From UBA7328 sp965247965 (GTDB lineage: Bacteria; Bacteroidota; Bacteroidia; Chitinophagales; Saprospiraceae): a stretch of DNA of 64,000 nucleotides. A program made the translations under genes and the position numbers. The stretch covers positions 2,480,001 through 2,544,000 of the forward strand of contig OZ252053.1 in NCBI GenBank assembly GCA_965247965.1, in the 5' to 3' direction. A model generated the notes under the pieces. The model saw nothing but the letters and a program-made list of their open reading frames with translations. It had not been told where the DNA came from and searched no databases. This document shows, in pieces, positions 8,643 through 17,739 of the stretch (its first letter is position 1; every line of letters begins with the position of its first letter).

Positions 8643-9892
8643 TGGAGCCGGTATTTACAAACGACGCCATTGTCTTCGGACTGCTCTTGATCATCCTGGG
8701 AACGGTTTTTTATACATCCCATCTGGATAGTCTATTTTGGAAAAAATTCTATCGTTTTGTTCCTGCTTTGCTCGTATGCTATTTTGTACCTGCTTTATTG
8801 AATTGGCCTTTAGGTTTAGTCGATCCGGATAAATCTGAATTGTACTTTGTAGCATCTCGATATCTACTTCCTGCCAGTCTGGTGCTATTGTGCTTAAGTA
8901 TTGATATTCAGGCGATTATGAATTTAGGGTCAAAGGCGTTGATCATGTTTCTTACTGCCACTTTTGGCATTGTTGTCGGCGGCCCAATTGCTTTGTTTCT
9001 TATTCTCAAATTTGCGCCTGATCTTATTTCAGCGAGTCCTGATGAGTTGTGGAGAGGCTTATCCACGGTAGCTGGAAGTTGGATCGGCGGTGGGGCAAAT
9101 CAGACGGCTATGAAAGAAATATTCGAGGTAGGTGACGATCTCTTTGGCACTATGCTTATCGTAGATATCATAGTAGGAAATGTATGGATTGGTTTTCTAC
9201 TCTATGGTGCAGGTATCACCGAAAAATTGGACAATTGGCTCAAAGCAGATGTATCGGCAATAGAAGTACTCAAGAAAAAAGTAGAGGACTATCGATCCGG
9301 TATCGAACGGATTCCTACGAGTACTGATATGTTTGTTCTTGGAGCTGTGGCGTTTGGAGTGGTTGCTCTTTCCCATTGGGGAGCGGAATTGATTGTACCT
9401 CTATTCGAAAATGTCAGAGAGAGTGTAGAAGCAATGCGACTGAACTCACTTCTATCGGGATTTTTCTGGTTAATTGTAATTTCTACAACACTTGGATTTT
9501 TATTGAGTTTCACAAAAGCCAAGAGACTGGAAGGCGTCGGTGCTTCGAGATGGGGAACGGTATTCATTTATATTCTCGTCGCTACTATTGGTATGCAGAT
9601 GAATCTGCGGGCGGTATTTGAGAATCTTGGTTTGTTCGCGATTGGCATTGTTTGGATACTTGTTCACAGTTCGCTTTTGCTCTTGGTGGCAAAAATTATC
9701 AAAGCGCCATTTTTCTTTGTAGCTGTTGGAAGCACAGCTAATGTTGGCGGTGCTGCCTCGGCACCTGTGGTAGCGTCTGCATTTAGTCCTGCATTGGCTC
9801 CGGTCGGAGCGTTGCTGGCAGTATTGGGCTATGCGGTTGGGACTTATGGGGCGATTATTTGTGCGTTCTTAATGCAGGCTATGGTGAGTTAA
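8642..9892 (+). CDS. DUF819 family integral membrane protein
   Basis: A 416-residue membrane protein with about eleven or twelve hydrophobic segments. The glycine-rich motif SWIGGGANQTAMKE near residue 155 and the later GSTANVGGAASAPVV are hallmarks of the DUF819 (YjcL-like) family. The family resembles secondary transporters in architecture, but its substrate is not known to me. The ATG overlaps the stop of the upstream Cys-cluster gene. No linked enzyme suggests a substrate. Confidence 0.85.
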   Translation: MEPVFTNDAIVFGLLLIILGTVFYTSHLDSLFWKKFYRFVPALLVCYFVPALLNWPLGLVDPDKSELYFVASRYLLPASLVLLCLSIDIQAIMNLGSKALIMFLTATFGIVVGGPIALFLILKFAPDLISASPDELWRGLSTVAGSWIGGGANQTAMKEIFEVGDDLFGTMLIVDIIVGNVWIGFLLYGAGITEKLDNWLKADVSAIEVLKKKVEDYRSGIERIPTSTDMFVLGAVAFGVVALSHWGAELIVPLFENVRESVEAMRLNSLLSGFFWLIVISTTLGFLLSFTKAKRLEGVGASRWGTVFIYILVATIGMQMNLRAVFENLGLFAIGIVWILVHSSLLLLVAKIIKAPFFFVAVGSTANVGGAASAPVVASAFSPALAPVGALLAVLGYAVGTYGAIICAFLMQAMVS

Positions 9893-10040
9893 CATTATGT
9901 AATGCTAGAATTACTTAATGATTGAATGATTGAAAATTACAATATTCGTCTCGTAACATTGTATCATGATTGCATTCCTACTTTATCACATTCTACTCTT
10001 CCCTTCCCGATGCTTAACTGCGTTCCGATCGCGATCTCCG

Positions 10041-10979
10041 CTATGCTCCGACATTTCTCAAATCCCGATTCACAGCAATACTCGCATTCAATTCAAATCC
10101 GGCGAGCAAAATAAACGCATTGATCTGCAACCAGATCAGGATCACAATCAAAGCCCCAATGCTTCCATAGATTTCATTGTACCGTCCAAAAGTATTGACA
10201 AAATAAGAAAATACTACCGAACTGAAAATGGATATGGTAGTGGCGAGAATGGCTCCGGGGTTGATCAGTTTCAAAGGTCTTAATAATGAAGGGCCGTATC
10301 TATAGATCAAACTGATCACAGAATAAAAACTTATAAATAGTATCAACCATCTGCTAATGAAAATACCGATACTTCCGTAGGTGGTAAGATGAAGTCTGTC
10401 CAAAAGGTTTCCTACGATCTGTTCTCCTAAAATGATGAAAACTACCGAAAGAATGAATAATACTGCAACCAAAGTGGTGAGCACAAGGGCAATCCATCTT
10501 TTATAAAAATAATTTCTCGATTTAAAGCTGAGCTCGTAGGACTTATCAAAGCCGTACATCAAGGTGAGCATGCCACTTGAAGCAAAGAAAATGGCCAAAA
10601 TAAATCCTACGCTTTGGAGGCCATATTGACCTTCGCGTCTTATTTCACCGATCATATCAATAATGTAGTTTCTAGCGTGGTTAGGTAGTATATCTGCAAT
10701 AGGATTTTGTAAATCTTCCCAAAAATTATTAGCAAAAGGCATTTGGGCAACCAAAGGCAAAACGAAAATAATCAACGGAAAAAGCGATAAGAAAAAGTTG
10801 AATGCAACAGAGTTGGCGCGAGTTGTAAGGTTGTCTGCTTTGAGCTCGTTGATTAAAAAAGAAATGATGTCATAGACCGGCACATTATTAAATCCTGGAA
10901 ATACATATGATTTTGACCGCCGCAATAAGGCAATGACCGGTCCTGATTTTATCACATATTTTCTAAAGAGACCTTGCAT
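10041..10979 (-). CDS. YihY/BrkB family inner membrane protein
   Basis: A 312-residue membrane protein with about six hydrophobic segments, ending in ILIWLQINAFILLAGFELNA, which is typical of the YihY/BrkB family. Members were once called ribonuclease BN by mistake; the true role is unclear, with export or envelope functions proposed. It lies 6 bases downstream of the thioesterase gene on the same strand, so both are probably one transcript. It converges with the DUF819 gene across about 150 bases without other features. Confidence 0.88.
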   Translation of the reverse strand: MQGLFRKYVIKSGPVIALLRRSKSYVFPGFNNVPVYDIISFLINELKADNLTTRANSVAFNFFLSLFPLIIFVLPLVAQMPFANNFWEDLQNPIADILPNHARNYIIDMIGEIRREGQYGLQSVGFILAIFFASSGMLTLMYGFDKSYELSFKSRNYFYKRWIALVLTTLVAVLFILSVVFIILGEQIVGNLLDRLHLTTYGSIGIFISRWLILFISFYSVISLIYRYGPSLLRPLKLINPGAILATTISIFSSVVFSYFVNTFGRYNEIYGSIGALIVILIWLQINAFILLAGFELNASIAVNRDLRNVGA

Positions 10980-10985
10980 CAGAGC

Positions 10986-11393
10986 CTAAATGTACGGTGC
11001 AAAAACATTTGTCACGTATTCAGGGCAGGATACATTTTTATTTGTTTTTCGATCCACAAAGAAAAGTTTGATTTCGCCCTGGTTGAGAACTTGTCCGTTT
11101 TCGTTGAGAATGTCGTGTTCTACATGAAATAGACGGCGTGGCATTTCTTTCAAATACGTTTTTATTGTAAGCACCTCGTCATATCGAGCTGGTAATTTAT
11201 ATCTACACATCATATAAGCTACGGGCATCATGATGCCGTATTCATCTTCCAATGCCCTATAGGTAATACCGTAATCTCTGATAAATTCTGCCCTTCCGGT
11301 TTCGTAATACGATGCGTAACGGCCGTAGTAGAGGTAGCCCATTTTGTCGGTTTCGGCGTAGAGGACACGGCGTTTTGTTTGGTGGGTGATCAT
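10986..11393 (-). CDS. Hot-dog fold acyl-CoA thioesterase (YbgC-like)
   Basis: A 135-residue single hot-dog domain. The N-terminal motif YAETDKMGYLYYGRYASYYE matches the 4-hydroxybenzoyl-CoA thioesterase/YbgC signature, with the catalytic Asp in TDKMG. It would hydrolyse an acyl-CoA or acyl-ACP in the cytoplasm; the substrate is not predictable. It is the first gene of a likely two-gene unit with the downstream YihY/BrkB gene. Confidence 0.9.
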   Translation of the reverse strand: MITHQTKRRVLYAETDKMGYLYYGRYASYYETGRAEFIRDYGITYRALEDEYGIMMPVAYMMCRYKLPARYDEVLTIKTYLKEMPRRLFHVEHDILNENGQVLNQGEIKLFFVDRKTNKNVSCPEYVTNVFAPYI

Positions 11394-11484
11394 TTAATTG
11401 AGTCTTTGATCGATGAAATCCGAATCGCGAGCCTCCTCCATATCATTCCTGGCCAATGATCCCATGTACACTTCGACCACGGAG

Positions 11485-11709
11485 TTATTTCTTTAGGAGT
11501 TGTCTGAAATCATGGATTGCCTCAGAAGCCAATGTCAGATCCGACGAATATTGGGATAAATTCTTAAATTGCTGATCTAATTCATTTTCAACATCTTCAG
11601 CCAATTCGGGACTTTCTTTGTCATTTAGAATAATAAGATATTTGATTAGCTTAGGTCTATCCATAGAAGAAAAAGAATGAACCACTTTTTTTATTTGTGA
11701 AAAAGTCAT
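11485..11709 (-). CDS. Small hypothetical protein
   Basis: A 74-residue charged, probably helical protein starting at an ATG (11707-11709). It has no recognisable domain, signal peptide or membrane segment. It is divergent from, and overlaps by a few bases, a decayed DUF6364-like antitoxin reading frame, so it lies in a toxin-antitoxin graveyard. It could be a real small gene or a chance frame; the amino-acid composition (regular Lys/Glu/Leu spacing) favours real. Confidence 0.45.
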   Translation of the reverse strand: MTFSQIKKVVHSFSSMDRPKLIKYLIILNDKESPELAEDVENELDQQFKNLSQYSSDLTLASEAIHDFRQLLKK

Positions 11710-11933
11710 GCTATAAATTTATGAGAAAATATGTAAAATGGTACAACTTTAGAAGTTTGCCCAGAATGATAGAGTCCTATCTTCGATCCTTAACGAGGAG
11801 GGCAGATTCATTGGCTGTAGATGAGATTGAAATCTCTTCGTTTGTAAAAAGTATGTCCACAGGTGTTAATATTCCTTCGGATTTAGATTACAAGAAGGAA
11901 TATCTAGATTATTTAGAAGAAAAATATAAGTGA
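11697..11933 (+). pseudogene. Decayed DUF6364-like antitoxin
   Basis: The C-terminal two thirds (RMIESYLRSLTRRAD to DYKKEYLDYLEEKYK) closely parallel the intact antitoxin at 14686-14931 (KLIESYLASLIERKT to DYRKEYTDYLIEKYK). The N-terminal part that should form the first strand and helix is garbled (MKKSCYKFMRKYVKW), while pieces of the expected IxEKxxK pattern occur in another frame at about 11714-11740. The gene therefore seems to have lost its start region through small indels. Its stop overlaps a truncated PIN toxin start in the same way as the intact locus. Confidence 0.6.
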
Positions 11934-11974
11934 AACCGAGACTTTTTCTTGATGAGCAAAGGAAACACTCCTAG
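11930..11974 (+). pseudogene. 5' stub of a PIN toxin gene
   Basis: GTG at 11930 overlaps the stop of the decayed antitoxin. The frame reads VKPRLFLDEQRKHS and then stops. The first eight codons match the start of PIN toxins (compare MKDLFVDAN at 14928), ending on the catalytic Asp. The rest of the toxin is gone and is replaced by the unrelated gene that begins at 11952. Confidence 0.55.
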
Positions 11975-12338
11975 GCGAAAAAGATTTTCCAAAGCACAAA
12001 GGCTGAAATCCGGAGCCAAATGGCTTCGATCTTATTCCGGCAAAAATATTGTCAAAGGTTTTAGCAAATGGTACGGCGTCGACAAGCTATGTGCCATTAA
12101 GGAACTTCGGATGCTGGGGTTTCAGATCAGTGTGGAATATGAAGAGCAAATCAAAAGATCCATTCAAGACATTGCGAACGCCAGAAAACTCAGAAAGGAA
12201 AAAAGAGAAAAAGCAATAAGTTTGGAAGGAGACTCTTATAGCGATGAGACCTTTGCATTTATAGCAGGTTACACTTCGAATGATGTTCCTTTTGGAATTA
12301 CACATGAAGAATGGGCTGAAATGGATAAGACAAACTAG
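11952..12338 (+). CDS. Conserved hypothetical small basic protein
   Basis: About 128 residues. The N-terminal half is basic with the pattern RKRFSKAQRLKSGAKWLRSY followed by GKNIVKGFSKWYGVDKLCAI and KELRMLG. I have the impression this pattern is widespread in bacteria, but I cannot name a function. The arrangement suggests a helix-turn-helix-like helical domain. The ATG at 11952 is preferred over the TTG just before it. The gene starts inside the remnant of a PIN toxin gene, so it reached its present position after that gene was truncated. Confidence 0.65.
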   Translation: MSKGNTPRRKRFSKAQRLKSGAKWLRSYSGKNIVKGFSKWYGVDKLCAIKELRMLGFQISVEYEEQIKRSIQDIANARKLRKEKREKAISLEGDSYSDETFAFIAGYTSNDVPFGITHEEWAEMDKTN

Positions 12339-12382
12339 CAGTAATCATTTGAGAGAACGGCATACATTCGTGCTCAATCAGA

Positions 12383-14632
12383 TCAATCTCCCGATTCTCT
12401 CAAGCGTTTCAACAACTCCACATCTACTTCCCATTTCTTGAGCGACCGTTCGTAAGCTGCCTGAGTTTTTGTCAATCTCAATGTGTGGGGGCTACCTTTT
12501 CTGATCGTTTCCATTTTTAGGTCAATAGTCACACTTTTAATAGCGTACTCCATATCCTTTCGATAGGATTGATTTTTGGCGTAATCAAAAATTTGCTGAG
12601 TTTTTGATTCAAGAAACGGGCGCAAAATTTCCCATTTATCTTCAAAATTTTTTGATTTGGGTACTTCCCGCTCCCAATCTCCAGGTGGAGAGGGTTTAAT
12701 ATTTGTTCTGGAAATCAGGTCAGTTCGGCAAATCTGGTACAGAGATTTCGCCACTATTTGTTCGCGGTACTCTCCGGTTATTAATATTGGGCACAATACT
12801 TTATTCACGTATTTCCTGGGCAGCGATCTAGTAATAGATTGAATCGTTCTCTTCATCCAATTGTTGTCTGACTCCTGGTGGCTTGACAAGACTAAAAGAT
12901 TTTCTACAATGGATTTTATGGTCTTTTTGCGGTTCTCCTCACTATTAAAGGAGTAACCTGATTCTTTGAGTTGGTGGACCTGGACTTTTTGCAAATAATC
13001 CGGAATTTCTCCGATTCGGTCGCTTGCAAAAGACTGTAATTCCTCCGACTGCGATATCTTCAATTCTCTTAGTAATTGAAGTATATGATTAATAACAAAA
13101 ACGTCATCCGTATCCGCAGCCAATCGGAAAATCGGGATAAATATAGTCGTATCATAATTTTGTAAAAGCGACGTCCAGTTTTCCAGTTTTATTCGCTCAA
13201 AAATTTGTGCCAGAAGCTGGGTACAATTTTTCTTTAAAAAGATTTTGTCCTTAAGGTTTGTCAACGCATCCGCGACAGCACTAAAGTCAGGTGTGTCGTA
13301 ATGTCTTTCGCTTAAATCTTCTTCGACAAAACTCAAAATTAACTGTTCTGCATACTCTTTCGAATCAACAATCGAATCCTCACAAATTTTCACATAACAC
13401 TCCAACCATTTCAATCGTACATCCTTCGGTCTGTCAAGAATTAAATGCAAATGTTTGCTTTTGGGCCATAATATCACCGCCCCGTAATGATACCAGTATT
13501 CCATGGTCATTCCCGCGTTACCGGTGTACGTATCCGCTTCCTCCGCAATGGGGTCTCCTTCTCCTATTTCCATTTGAGTTATTATCCCTTCTTCATCCAG
13601 AGAAATATTCCCAAGGGTTGGAAGCTCATCGTCACTCCAATATTCGATTTGGGTATATTGTTCATATATTTCCCCCATTGTTGCATTGCTAATGTCATAA
13701 TCGTGGTAATCGTAGCCGTATCCAACACCCTCCAAATCACCTGACTGGTAACAGGTTACCAAAGCCAGACGCGCCATATATCCTGCTTTGTCAACTGCCT
13801 CTAAGAGCGCTTCAGCCCTCGGCTGATCATGATGTTTTAATTGACCTTGTGAAAAATTTGCAGGAGTGTATTGATGGCCGAGTAGCACAGCTTTTGGCTC
13901 ATCCGCAAATGAACTTTCCAGCCCATCTAACAAGACGGCCATTTCATTGACCTGTGAGGAAAATTGTGGACTTGAAAGATCGGCAGACTCTGACGATTGT
14001 AAAAGATTGTAAACCAAAGTCATTCTATGCCCTGAAGTGACAGGGCGGATCTCGTGTTCGCAATCGGCATAAAAAGCGGCAAACTGAATCTTGTAGCTAT
14101 CCGCAGCAGTCGAAAAATCTACAATTTCTTCCATGCCGTCAAACCGGATGATCAATTCAGCACCAGAATGTTTAGAAGGCAACCCAATGACGAGACTGGC
14201 AAACATTCCCTTTTGTTTTTCAGAATCCTTATGCGCCAGAAAAAAATCGCCTTCTTCGTAAATCAGCAGTTTGTACAACTCAGCGCTTACTTCTTTCTTC
14301 CCTATTCCAAGGCCCTTTTTAACCTTCTTCAAAACATCTTGAATAAATTTTTCCCAATCCTCATTGTGGAATGATATTTTCTCGGCATCAATTTCCCATG
14401 CGCTTCGCACAGTAGAATCGGTAATGGTTTGACTGCCTTTTCCAAAGGGAGCCTTGTGTGCAGTTTTTATGAGGGCATCAATTTGAATCTGATTTAATGG
14501 GAATCCTACTTCACCTATCCCGTCTATATTCATTCCTGGCACTATTAACTTTTTTTGTCCGGAAGTCACAAAGGAACCGTTTCCTTCTATCGTTTCGAGT
14601 ATATCAATGAGTTGTTTTTCTATTTTACTCAT
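12383..14632 (-). CDS. Large 2OG-Fe(II) oxygenase
   Basis: The N-terminal 210 residues form a prolyl-4-hydroxylase-like 2-oxoglutarate/Fe(II) dioxygenase domain. The iron ligands appear as His134 and Asp136 (AHKDSEKQKG) and His193 (CEHEIRPV), and the 2OG-binding Arg as Arg203 (GHRMTLVYN). About 540 further residues follow, probably helical with repeated Trp and Leu patterns, and without a domain I recognise. The whole is much longer than single-domain 2OG oxygenases. The ATG at 14632 is preferred over a GTG at 14650 because homologous sequence begins near MSKIEKQ. Substrate unknown; protein hydroxylation is plausible. It is divergent from an intact toxin-antitoxin operon. Confidence 0.82.
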   Translation of the reverse strand: MSKIEKQLIDILETIEGNGSFVTSGQKKLIVPGMNIDGIGEVGFPLNQIQIDALIKTAHKAPFGKGSQTITDSTVRSAWEIDAEKISFHNEDWEKFIQDVLKKVKKGLGIGKKEVSAELYKLLIYEEGDFFLAHKDSEKQKGMFASLVIGLPSKHSGAELIIRFDGMEEIVDFSTAADSYKIQFAAFYADCEHEIRPVTSGHRMTLVYNLLQSSESADLSSPQFSSQVNEMAVLLDGLESSFADEPKAVLLGHQYTPANFSQGQLKHHDQPRAEALLEAVDKAGYMARLALVTCYQSGDLEGVGYGYDYHDYDISNATMGEIYEQYTQIEYWSDDELPTLGNISLDEEGIITQMEIGEGDPIAEEADTYTGNAGMTMEYWYHYGAVILWPKSKHLHLILDRPKDVRLKWLECYVKICEDSIVDSKEYAEQLILSFVEEDLSERHYDTPDFSAVADALTNLKDKIFLKKNCTQLLAQIFERIKLENWTSLLQNYDTTIFIPIFRLAADTDDVFVINHILQLLRELKISQSEELQSFASDRIGEIPDYLQKVQVHQLKESGYSFNSEENRKKTIKSIVENLLVLSSHQESDNNWMKRTIQSITRSLPRKYVNKVLCPILITGEYREQIVAKSLYQICRTDLISRTNIKPSPPGDWEREVPKSKNFEDKWEILRPFLESKTQQIFDYAKNQSYRKDMEYAIKSVTIDLKMETIRKGSPHTLRLTKTQAAYERSLKKWEVDVELLKRLRESGD

Positions 14633-14648
14633 GGTAAATTTTAACTTC

Positions 14649-14675
14649 ACGTGTAAATCTACTAATTTAGCACGT
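14649..14675. promoter_or_regulatory. Imperfect inverted repeat upstream of the PIN toxin-antitoxin operon
   Basis: ACGTGTAAAT at 14649-14658 faces ATTTAGCACGT at 14665-14675. The arms differ by one inserted base and one substitution. The site lies 11 bases before the antitoxin ATG, in the space between divergent genes, where an autoregulatory operator would be expected. The role is inferred from position. Confidence 0.35.
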
Positions 14676-14685
14676 AAAAGCTAAA

Positions 14686-14931
14686 ATGGATAAGAAATTG
14701 ACACTCAGTTTGAATGCTAACATTATCGAAAAGGCAAAAAAATATGCGTATAGCAACGAAATAAGTCTATCTAAACTCATTGAATCTTACTTAGCATCTT
14801 TGATTGAACGAAAGACTGACGTGGTAGGAATAACGCCGTTAGTTAAAAGCTTAAGCGGGGTTGTTGATCTTCCGGATGACTTTGACTATCGTAAAGAATA
14901 TACGGATTATCTAATTGAGAAATATAAATGA
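14686..14931 (+). CDS. DUF6364-like antitoxin
   Basis: An 81-residue protein with an N-terminal KKLTLSLNANIIEKAKKYA segment, the ribbon-helix-helix-like pattern of DUF6364 antitoxins, followed by a C-terminal acidic tail ending DYLIEKYK. The tail would wrap the toxin. It is followed by a PIN toxin gene with a 4-base ATGA overlap (14928-14931), so the two are translationally coupled. A decayed relative lies 3 kb upstream at 11697-11933. The frame is intact and the pair appears functional. Confidence 0.8.
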   Translation: MDKKLTLSLNANIIEKAKKYAYSNEISLSKLIESYLASLIERKTDVVGITPLVKSLSGVVDLPDDFDYRKEYTDYLIEKYK

Positions 14932-15359
14932 AGGACCTTTTTGTAGACGCCAACATAGTAATAGATTTACTTGAAAAACGTGAACCTTTTTATCCCTACG
15001 CTGCCAGTCTATTCTCTATGGCGGACCGAGGCAAAGTCGAGTTATCTGTTTCATCTCTTACGTTTGCGATCACAAATTATATGCTATCAAAAACTAATTC
15101 TGCTTCAAAGACCAGAGAAATTTTGTTGAAATTCAAAATTCTTGTTGTGGTATTCTCGCTGAATGATAAAATTGTAGACTTAGCATTAAATGATAGATCA
15201 TTTCCAGATTTTGAGGATGGATTACAATATCATACGGCCATCGTAAATGAAAGTGAAATGATAATTACCAGGAATCTAAAAGATTATAAGAACTCGCGAA
15301 TTCCTGTGATGACAGCCCAACAGTATATGGCCAGAATGGATACGATTTCAAATGAATAA
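14928..15359 (+). CDS. PIN-domain ribonuclease toxin
   Basis: A 143-residue PIN domain. The N-terminus MKDLFVDANIVIDLL carries the first catalytic Asp (Asp7). FEDGLQYHTA supplies a second acidic centre (Asp97), and TRNLKDY a third. PIN toxins cleave RNA, often tRNA or mRNA at specific sites, using Mg. The start overlaps the antitoxin stop by ATGA. The C-terminal 8 bases overlap the start of the following T9SS protein gene, which is unusual and may place that gene under toxin-antitoxin transcription. Confidence 0.88.
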   Translation: MKDLFVDANIVIDLLEKREPFYPYAASLFSMADRGKVELSVSSLTFAITNYMLSKTNSASKTREILLKFKILVVVFSLNDKIVDLALNDRSFPDFEDGLQYHTAIVNESEMIITRNLKDYKNSRIPVMTAQQYMARMDTISNE

Positions 15360-17553
15360 ACTCAAAGTTCTACTCCTCTTAGTTGTAGCCTCTCTCCTCC
15401 TTTCTTTTTCCGCCAATCCGCCGCAAGGCCATAGCGGGGCTCCTTTTGATAGTACTTGTTCGAAATCGGGTTGCCATTCGAATCCCGGATCAATAGGTGG
15501 TAGCGTTGATGTCGCAGGTATTCCTCCTAACGTAGAACCTGGCGTTAGTTACAATTTCAGAGTCGTTTTGACAGTGACGAGTGGAAGTGCCGCGCGCGGA
15601 GGTTTTCAAATGGTATCTGTCGATGATAGCGGCAATGACGCCGGAAACATTGCTAATCCGGGAAGCAATTCCACAACCTCTACCTTTCAGGGAAGAACTT
15701 ATTTTGAGCACCAGCCGGCCAAAAACTTTGGGGGAGCAGATGAGCTCGAATATAATGCTCAGTGGACAGCCCCACAATCAGGTGAAGCAACTTTTTACGT
15801 CAGTTCTATGCTGGTTAATGGGAACGGTAATAATTCCGGAGATACGTACGTATCGGTGCAAAAGACATTCACAGTCATGGAGCAAGGTGGATCACTTCAG
15901 GCAAGCATCACCGATCAATCAGACGTACTTTGCAACGGAGAATCTAATGGAACTGCGACTGTAACCGCTAGCGGGGGATCAGAGAACTATTCTTACAATT
16001 GGGATAATGGAGAAACCAATGCTATGGCATCCATGCTCGATCGGGGAACGCACTCTGTCACAGTATCCGATGGATCGAATAACATAACGATCATGGTGAC
16101 CATTAATGAGCCTTCAGCGCTAAGCAGCGAAATAGAAATTCTTGGCTCAGTCGAATGTGCCGATAGCAATACCGGTTCGCTACAGGCTAATGCGGATGGG
16201 GGCACACCGCCTTATGCGTATACCTGGTCGAATAATCAGAATACTCAGCAAATTGATAATCTTTCCCCTGGGCTGTACACCGTCATTGTCAATGATAACA
16301 ACGGCTGTGCTACGACAGCCGATATTTCATTATTTGCAATGGACGTCACTGCTCCTTCTCTGGAGGTTGCGGAGAGCGTGGATGTATTTTTAAACAATGA
16401 AACGACTGTAGTAGACGTAACTGAAGTGAATGGTATTGTGCTGAGTATCGAAGACAACTGCACATCTGATCCATCATTGGAATATTCGCAAATGCGATTC
16501 GACTGCGATGATATAGGTGCTAATGCTTTGACGGTTACAGCAAGTGACGATACGGGAAATCAAACTAGTAAAACCTTAACCGTTAATGTCATTGATGAAG
16601 TGGCTCCCAGATTACTTTGCATCAATGAAACTCTGAATGTGGGCACCTGTGCTCCGTTGACCTATACATCACCTAGTGTAATGGACAATTGCGACAACTT
16701 CAGATTAGAGCTTATTTCAGGTATTGGTCCCAATGGACAATTTCCAGTTGGAGAGACCAAAGACGTCTACATGGTCACCGACGGATCGGGAAACACGGCC
16801 ACTTGTGAGATTACGATCAATAATGACCCTGAAATAAATCTGGATATAAATGTGACAAATATTAGTTGTGCCGGCGAAAATGACGGTTCAGTTGAAGTGA
16901 GCGTTACCGGTTCGAACAACCCATTCACTGTAGCGTTTGGTGGCGGTGCTTCGGACAACCTTTCCGCCGGTTCGTACTCCTTTGTAACCACTGATTTTAC
17001 AGGCTGCTCTGTAACGTCTTCATTTGAAATTGTTGAACCTTCTGCAATTAATTTGGCCTCATCGGAAGTAACAATGCCTACAAATTCCAGCAGCGGTGAT
17101 GGAGCTATTGATATTACATTGGATGGAGGTACACCGCCGTACAGTTTTGAGTGGATGACCGACGATGAATTCTTTTCTGATCAGGAAGATCTATCTCTTC
17201 TTTTTCCCGGCGAATACTTTGTAGTGGTTACGGATTCGAGAGGTTGTACGGTTGCTTCGGAGTCGTTTGTTTTAGAGGCCATTACCGGTATTAATGATCC
17301 CGAAATCAGTTCTAGAATTAATACCTATCCCAATCCCGCAAATGAGTACCTGAATATAAGCATTGAGGATTTATCTTTTTCAAATGCCAAAATGAAGATC
17401 TTTTCTTATACCGGAAAAATGGTTCTTAAAGAAGATATTTTGGTAAAAGATTCTAGGATTGAATTAAATACTCTTGAAAATGGATTGTACATCCTCAAAT
17501 TGCAAATGGAAGATGAGATAGTTACTCTTACTTTCGTAAAAAATAGTGACTGA
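15352..17553 (+). CDS. Secreted T9SS surface protein with choice-of-anchor V and SprB-like repeats
   Basis: A signal peptide (residues 1-21) precedes a domain with GHSGAPFDSTCSKSGCHS (Cys36, Cys41, His42), which matches the choice-of-anchor V type. About residues 185-325 contain two SprB-like repeats (VLCNGESNGTATVTASGG and a relative). HYR-like segments follow (DVTAPSLEV, DEVAPRLLC), then further SprB-like repeats. The C-terminal 75 residues (YPNPANEYLNISIED, ENGLYILKLQ) form a type A T9SS sorting domain. The protein is expected on the cell surface, perhaps in adhesion or gliding. It overlaps the PIN toxin gene by 8 bases. Confidence 0.88.
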   Translation: MNKLKVLLLLVVASLLLSFSANPPQGHSGAPFDSTCSKSGCHSNPGSIGGSVDVAGIPPNVEPGVSYNFRVVLTVTSGSAARGGFQMVSVDDSGNDAGNIANPGSNSTTSTFQGRTYFEHQPAKNFGGADELEYNAQWTAPQSGEATFYVSSMLVNGNGNNSGDTYVSVQKTFTVMEQGGSLQASITDQSDVLCNGESNGTATVTASGGSENYSYNWDNGETNAMASMLDRGTHSVTVSDGSNNITIMVTINEPSALSSEIEILGSVECADSNTGSLQANADGGTPPYAYTWSNNQNTQQIDNLSPGLYTVIVNDNNGCATTADISLFAMDVTAPSLEVAESVDVFLNNETTVVDVTEVNGIVLSIEDNCTSDPSLEYSQMRFDCDDIGANALTVTASDDTGNQTSKTLTVNVIDEVAPRLLCINETLNVGTCAPLTYTSPSVMDNCDNFRLELISGIGPNGQFPVGETKDVYMVTDGSGNTATCEITINNDPEINLDINVTNISCAGENDGSVEVSVTGSNNPFTVAFGGGASDNLSAGSYSFVTTDFTGCSVTSSFEIVEPSAINLASSEVTMPTNSSSGDGAIDITLDGGTPPYSFEWMTDDEFFSDQEDLSLLFPGEYFVVVTDSRGCTVASESFVLEAITGINDPEISSRINTYPNPANEYLNISIEDLSFSNAKMKIFSYTGKMVLKEDILVKDSRIELNTLENGLYILKLQMEDEIVTLTFVKNSD

Positions 17554-17645
17554 TCTGAGTCAAAGTGGCCCACTAAAATTATAGCAGCTGAGTCTCTACA
17601 CAGAACGACTTGTCCCGACTGTAAGGCAATGGAACGTCGGAGGCT

Positions 17646-17666
17646 CGCCCTGAGCTTGTCGAAGGG
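17646..17666. repeat. REP-like short motif
   Basis: The sequence CGCCCTGAGCTTGTCGAAGG lies in the gap after the T9SS gene. Short GC-rich stretches of this form (with CCTTCGACAAGCTCAGG as the complement) are common dispersed intergenic repeats in many bacteria. Only one copy is seen here, so the assignment rests on general recognition. It could affect transcript stability. Confidence 0.4.
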
Positions 17667-17739
17667 AAGCTTAATTTTTTCTTAAAACACTAAAAACTCT
17701 TCTGTTTAGACCGAAATTTGCGTCCTAATAGAAAAATCG

